Of a stretch of DNA of 21,746 nt, positions 17,865 to 21,746 are shown piece after piece. A program made the translations under genes and the position numbers. Position 1 is the stretch's first letter; each line of letters opens with the position of its first letter. Origin of the DNA: Chara braunii (lineage: Eukaryota; Streptophyta; Charophyceae; Charales; Characeae); assembly GCA_003427395.1 (NCBI GenBank), contig BFEA01000023.1, forward strand, positions 2,071,988-2,093,733, written 5' to 3'. A model generated the notes under the pieces. That model did not search any database and was not told the origin of the DNA. It worked only from the letters and a program-made list of their open reading frames with translations.

Positions 17865-17899
17865 TGTGATGAACCGATTTCCACTCCGCACGATTCTCT

Positions 17900-18072
17900 G
17901 CGCGGTAGCGATGAGGGGTCCTAAGCTGGGAAGGATGGGCCAATTACGGGAGATTGGGATGGTTGGGAAATTGCATCGGTGTCCCNGCGCGGTAGCGATG
18001 AGGGGTCCTAAGCTGGGAAGGATGGGCCAATTACGGGAGATTGGGATGGTTGGGAAATTGCATCGGTGTCCC
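17900..18072 (+). repeat. Exact 86-bp duplication across single N (assembly join)
   Basis: 17900-17985 equals 17987-18072, with N at 17986. It is the same segment, of the same length, as the duplicated one in the 5' LTR. Confidence 0.85.
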
Positions 18073-19041
18073 CGCTTCTTCTTCCTTTTTCGTCGTCTTT
18101 TCGGATGGTTGAGTTCGGTCTCGGGTGAGTCCCGGGGCGTTCGATTGGTTGATTAGCTGGGCACGCCGACCTCCGCACGAATAATAAATATTGACGTCGC
18201 TTCTTTTGTTTCGGCTTTTGGGACTTTTGGGCGAGCGGGAATTTTGCTTCGTTCTTTTTGAATTCTTTTTCAGCCCTTGCCGAGCCATGATGGCTCTCGG
18301 AATTTCGGACTTCCTTCTCGTAGTTTGTGCCTTTCTTTGCTTTTCCGCATTAGATGGGAATTAAGGAATTTTGCAATTATGATTTTTTTTTGCCGCATGG
18401 CGCTTTTTGTTTATGCGCTTCTTTTTGCGGCTGCAACGAAACTCTGATTAGTCGCCTTTAATCGTGTGTGTAACTGTAATTTTGGGCGGGCGCCATTGTA
18501 ACTGTATCCTTTCTTCTTGTGCTTCATCTTTCCCGCTCTCGCTTTCTTTTGCTGAGTCTAGCCAGCCCGCGGACTGCATGCTCGGAGCGATGTGTGGAAA
18601 GAGGCTACGCCACCTACGCTGCGGCCCGGCCATGCAAAACGCAGGCGCTCCCTCCTCAATCTTCTTGCTAAGTCCTTGTAATTTCGTGTTCTTCGCGCAT
18701 GCATGCACGCAATAAATTCTGGCTGCGCGATTAGTTAGCTCTCTTAACTAGCTAGTGGAAGCTCGGGGTAGCGCGATCAGTGAGGGTCGGCTCACGAGCG
18801 AAGTAAGAGGTGAGTTGAAGTGGAAGTCGGGCGACCCGACGAGCTGGTGCCAAACGCGCGGGGTTGACACAGGCCACGACGGACTGTGGGCGCGGGAGGA
18901 CAAAGCGGGGTGACGCTTTCGTGGGTTGGTACGTGATGACGAACTGTCCGCATCGGAGGGAGAGAGAGAGAGGAAGAGGGAGGTGAGGTTGATGGACGCG
19001 GATTTGTTGTTTCTTTTGTTTTTTCTCCCTCGTTGCTTTTG

Positions 19042-19050
19042 TATATAAAT
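19042..19050 (+). promoter_or_regulatory. Putative LTR TATA box (3' copy)
   Basis: TATATAAAT is conserved with 8235-8243. In the 3' LTR it could drive read-out into flanking DNA. Confidence 0.35.
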
Positions 19051-19175
19051 TTTGATTTCGTCTCGGGACGATTTGCCCGTTCTCTTTTGTTTTTCGGAAT
19101 CTTGACTTGGTTTCGGCCCACACTTGTTTTTGCAATTTCAATCTCGGACTGTGTGTTATGCTGAATGAATGGATG

Positions 19176-19340
19176 TTATGTCTGTTTGCTTTTCCTTATG
19201 CCTGAACTCTGCTGTTGCTTGTCGTTTTGATACACTCATGAGCATAGTAGGAAAGATNTTATGTCTGTTTGCTTTTCCTTATGCCTGAACTCTGCTGTTG
19301 CTTGTCGTTTTGATACACTCATGAGCATAGTAGGAAAGAT
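19176..19340 (+). repeat. Exact 82-bp duplication across single N (assembly join)
   Basis: 19176-19257 equals 19259-19340, with N at 19258. The equivalent place in the 5' LTR is where the mate-pair adapter sits, so this LTR position was hard to assemble in both copies. Confidence 0.85.
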
Positions 19341-19761
19341 CGCGTAACCCGCACTATTGCTGTTTGTCCTTTTTTGATCTACTGCTGTACTGCGAATGCG
19401 TAGTAGCACCTTGCATATTCAGGAATGGTTGCGTGTGAGTCATGGGATGATTAGATGATCGGGTAGATGTTTGCCCAGAAACCAGCGAACACCTCGCGGG
19501 GATGCGTGTCAGTGCGATCTGATCTGCGCACTCACACGTGTCCACGCGCGTCGATTCGTAACCACCCACACATGAAAAGGGCTAACGATTGAGGGGATAT
19601 TGATTGATTGGATGTGTTCAGGGGTCATTCTGCGGCTGCAACGAAGCGATCGTCCCGTGTGAGCACGTGTAGGTGCAATTTCGCACAGTCTACGCGTGCT
19701 CCCACGCGGTGATCGCAATCGTCGAATTGGGGACCGACACGAAATTCCTGAACGCCGAGCT

Positions 19762-19798
19762 CGGAAATTCCTTAGCCGCCACGCGCTAAGGAATTCCG
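19762..19798 (+). other. Conserved LTR hairpin (3' copy)
   Basis: CGGAAATTCCTTAGC pairs with GCTAAGGAATTCCG with only a bulged A; the loop is CGCCACGC-like. One base differs from the 5' copy (T for C), on the side that completes the pairing. Confidence 0.5.
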
Positions 19799-20529
19799 CG
19801 GCTTCACCATGACAAGATGACGCGCTCGAGAGACAGACTCGTCGTGGGATCCGGAGTACTTCACCCCTTGGATAGAAGAGTGCCTCCGACAGAGGTTCCC
19901 CTGCTTAACCGAGAATCGACTGTGTCCTAGGGAGTTCCATTATGCCACAACCAGCGATCCACGGTGTCCTGATTTCCCCACTTCTAACCACACGCACTAC
20001 TTTATTTGCCCCGGTTTTGTCGTTATCTCCACTAACTTCCCTCCCTTTCGTCTTCTTCTCCCATATCATCAACTCACGGTCGTCCCGTGGAACGCCATAG
20101 CCCCATACTGGCCCCGCACGCCCTGCGGAAATTGCCGGCGACGCGGCAACCAGAGCGCCTCGGAGACCCGAGGGCCTAACCAGAACGTGCGACGACCGAC
20201 GCCACGTGGCGACATCCGACGGCCTAACTCATCATAATCCCACCCGCCCCGGATGGACCTTTCGTCGAACCGCCGTCATCAAAACAGACGGTTCGGACGG
20301 CCTTGAATGATCCGCACATGCCATTTGCCTTACGACCGGAAGCGGTCCGTCCTCTCAACCAAATTGCACTCGTGCCCCCGAAAAAACCCTACCACAGGAG
20401 ATCTCGGTTCCGACCTGGGACTCTAGCCTCCACTTTCACAAAAATCCTTGGCACACCCCTTTTCGCACTTCCAGGCCCACATCATACTCCGATCAGGAAG
20501 TTGTACTGGGCGTGGGGTTGGGCGTCACA

Positions 20530-20533
20530 GCCT
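20530..20533. repeat. Target-site duplication of the LTR element, right
   Basis: GCCT follows the LTR-terminal CA and matches 7024-7027. Confidence 0.6.
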
Positions 20534-20550
20534 GCTTTTTCAACACACAA

Positions 20551-20800
20551 CCCAATATTCTTCTGGCCTTGTGAATTTTACAGGCGACTCCCCTAACTGG
20601 CGGACATCTTCCAAAATCCATTCACCCTCGAGCGTACCGGTTCAATTTGTTCGGGCGCAAAAGAAAAAAGGTCCGGTACACAGGAAGCGCAGCCCAATCT
20701 TCCGCTGGCCTTGAGAAATTTACAGGCGACTCCCTAACTGGCGGACATCTTCCAACATCCATTCCAGCCTCGAGCGGGCCGGTTCAATTTGTTCGGGCGA
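20551..20800 (+). repeat. Two-copy tandem repeat, 108-bp unit, period 142
   Basis: 20551-20658 and 20693-20800 both run from CCCAAT through CTGGCCTTG, TTTACAGGCGACTCCC, CTAACTGGCGGACATCTTCC and GGTTCAATTTGTTCGGGCG with scattered differences. A 34-bp unrelated spacer separates them. It lies in the flank, not in the LTR. Confidence 0.75.
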
Positions 20801-20946
20801 AGGTTTGGCAATTTAGGGTTCTGCATCCTCAAGCTGGGTCCGGGTAGCGCTTCCGGTACCTTTATTGTTCTTCAGCCTTGGTCTCTGGTCCCTTTCAAAC
20901 CACCAATTCCTCTCCCAGGCGAACGTCTGTGACAAACTGTGCTACC

Positions 20947-21531
20947 AGACTGAAATGGCTGCTTCTTTCTTCTTTTCTGAGCCCCTGGTTTGCCGATGCC
21001 AGAACGACGCTGGCCAGAGCTGGGGCGTTGCCCTGTAACCTGCAAACGGCAGGAGTGTGCGGCCTTGTAGAGAGATCTAGGGTTTGCTGAGGGAGGAAGG
21101 CAATCCAGTGGCGAACCGGGGGGGGCTGCCTTGACAACCTATGGGGCCGGGGATAGTCCAGGTGGCGAGAATTGTCTCTGAGTTGCAATGTCCTGGTACA
21201 GGGAGGGCTAGGAGTTGTTATAGGATTAGGAGGCCAGAATTGCTGATATAGCAGTCTTCTATATTTTTATATATACTTATCATCATCATCATTAGCATCA
21301 TCATCATCAGGATTATCATCATTAGTATGATTATCCCACATTTCATATAGAATCAACAGAAGCTCATCATCATCATCATCATCATCATTATCATCATCAT
21401 CATCTTAAGAGGGACGCTGAGCCCGGTTCTCATCAAGTCCGGTTCTGTCACTCCCGGTAGACGGTGAGGACCCCAGCCTCAATCTTCTTATTGGGAAAAA
21501 AAAAAAAAAAAAAAAAAGACTGAAATGGCTG
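20947..21531 (+). mobile_element. 555-bp poly(A) retroposon with 15-bp target duplication (copy I)
   Basis: AGACTGAAATGGCTG at 20947-20961 is repeated exactly at 21517-21531. The insert 20962-21516 ends in about 22 A directly before the right duplication. About 100 bases upstream of the tail is GGGAC plus hairpin 1 GCTGAG-CCCGGTT-CTCATC (21416-21434), the same module as the small retroposons in the 5' flank. The body has no long open frame, and contains two (CAT)n-type arrays (about 21280-21325 and 21363-21405). It is a truncated LINE 3' end or a non-coding retroposon. Confidence 0.8.
21280..21405 (+). repeat. (ATC)n microsatellites
   Basis: Two interrupted ATC/CAT arrays separated by about 40 bases, inside the 555-bp retroposon. 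Confidence 0.85.
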
Positions 21532-21560
21532 GCGGCCGCAGGCAAAAAAGAAAAGAAAAA

Positions 21561-21746
21561 TCAGTGGCCTAGCTCAGTTGGTAAGGCACACAAGTGGCAT
21601 TCAGGAGGTCTTGGGTTCGATCCCCATTGGCCTCATGCACCTTCCTGGGCAAGCTTGGCGCCCGCCACCTAGAGATATGCCGTTGGTCCCCCGAGTGGCA
21701 TTGAGCAGAGACTGCTGATGTTCATAGGGGGAGGGGACCGGAGGGG
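21561..21746 (+). mobile_element. tRNA-derived SINE head (continues past window)
   Basis: An A-box TAGCTCAGTTGG (21570-21581) and a B-box GGTTCGATCCC (21614-21624) are spaced as in a tRNA gene, so this is an internal pol III promoter. The T-arm nearly pairs (TTGGG/CCCAT), but the acceptor ends pair only through GGCC out of register and no proper anticodon stem forms. It is therefore not a functional tRNA. SINEs usually have such a degenerate tRNA head followed by an unrelated body; the body runs off the window, so length and tail are unknown. Confidence 0.6.

Larger units (their letters stand above)
7028..20529 (+). mobile_element. Ty3/gypsy-type LTR retrotransposon with PHD finger and two accessory ORFs (defective)
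   Basis: Two direct repeats of about 2.7 kb as assembled bound an 8-kb interior. The LTR starts TGTGAYGAACC and the 3' copy ends GGGCGTCACA, giving TG...CA termini with TGTGAYG/CGTCACA inverted repeats. The interior order Gag-CCHC-protease-RT-RNase H-integrase (integrase after RNase H) is that of Ty3/gypsy elements. Departures from the usual plan are a PHD-type finger between RNase H and integrase, a Ser/Pro/acidic tail after the integrase SH3-like domain instead of a visible chromodomain, and about 1.7 kb after pol with two further ORFs. Stops, frameshifts, a protease active-site change and a MITE in RT show it cannot move on its own. I counted about 20 differences over about 450 bp of aligned LTR, so it is not a recent insertion. 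Confidence 0.95.
17865..20529 (+). repeat. 3' LTR
   Basis: Begins TGTGATGAACC and ends GGGCGTCACA, followed by GCCT. Homologous to the 5' LTR throughout. Differences are mostly single bases plus small indels (for example, loss of about 9 bases near 18234 and of about 16 near 18893 relative to the 5' copy). Removing the 87-bp and 83-bp duplications at its two N joins gives about 2.50 kb. Confidence 0.93.

Noticed and set aside
21561-21635. Functional tRNA gene
   Set aside because: A and B boxes are good, but acceptor and anticodon stems do not form; a SINE head explains it better.
1-21746. CRISPR array or bacterial defence system
   Set aside because: Repeats are dispersed retroposons, LTRs and microsatellites of a eukaryotic genome; there are no regularly spaced identical repeats with unique spacers and no prokaryotic gene organisation.

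Overview
The window is non-coding, repeat-rich eukaryotic nuclear DNA dominated by one large LTR retrotransposon. Reasons to call it eukaryotic: a Ty3/gypsy-type gag-pol between long direct repeats, an initiator-Met-tRNA-like primer binding site, several poly(A)-tailed retroposons with 11-15 bp target duplications, a tRNA-derived SINE head and many microsatellites. The style suggests a green-lineage (streptophyte plant or charophyte-like alga) genome, but that is inference. No intact host gene was found.

Layout. 1-7023: 5' flank with no recognisable gene. It holds simple repeats and several copies of a retroposon family whose end carries two short hairpins followed by an A-rich tail (1-63, 611-690, 909-1060, 2068-2120, 2542-2707, about 4464-4551, 6549-6781). 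7028-20529: a 13.5-kb Ty3/gypsy-type element on the + strand, flanked by GCCT at 7024-7027 and 20530-20533. Its LTRs (7028-about 9775 and 17865-20529) are about 95% identical in the part I compared. Inside, in order: PBS, Gag (capsid, CCHC knuckle), retropepsin-like protease, reverse transcriptase, RNase H, a PHD-type C4HC3 zinc finger, integrase (H2C2, DDE core, SH3-like C-terminus, Ser/Pro/acidic tail), and two extra unrecognised ORFs between pol and the 3' LTR. 20534-21746: 3' flank with a 142-bp-period duplication, a 555-bp poly(A)-tailed retroposon with a 15-bp target duplication, and a tRNA-like SINE head.

The element is dead. Its polyprotein is broken by stop codons, at least six frameshifts, a protease active-site change (DSG-type to DSE) and a 327-bp inverted-repeat DNA transposon (MITE) with an 8-bp target duplication inserted in the reverse transcriptase. 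Reading across the breaks still gives a coherent domain order. The most novel points are the PHD finger between RNase H and integrase, the two accessory ORFs (the first starting in an ATGA overlap with the pol stop), and the dispersed retroposons whose terminal hairpin shows compensatory changes.

The assembly is imperfect. There are single-N joins at 4479, 7149, 17986 and 19258; three of them separate exact 82-86 bp duplications. A complete Nextera mate-pair junction adapter remains at 8437-8474. After removing these, both LTRs come to about 2.5 kb.
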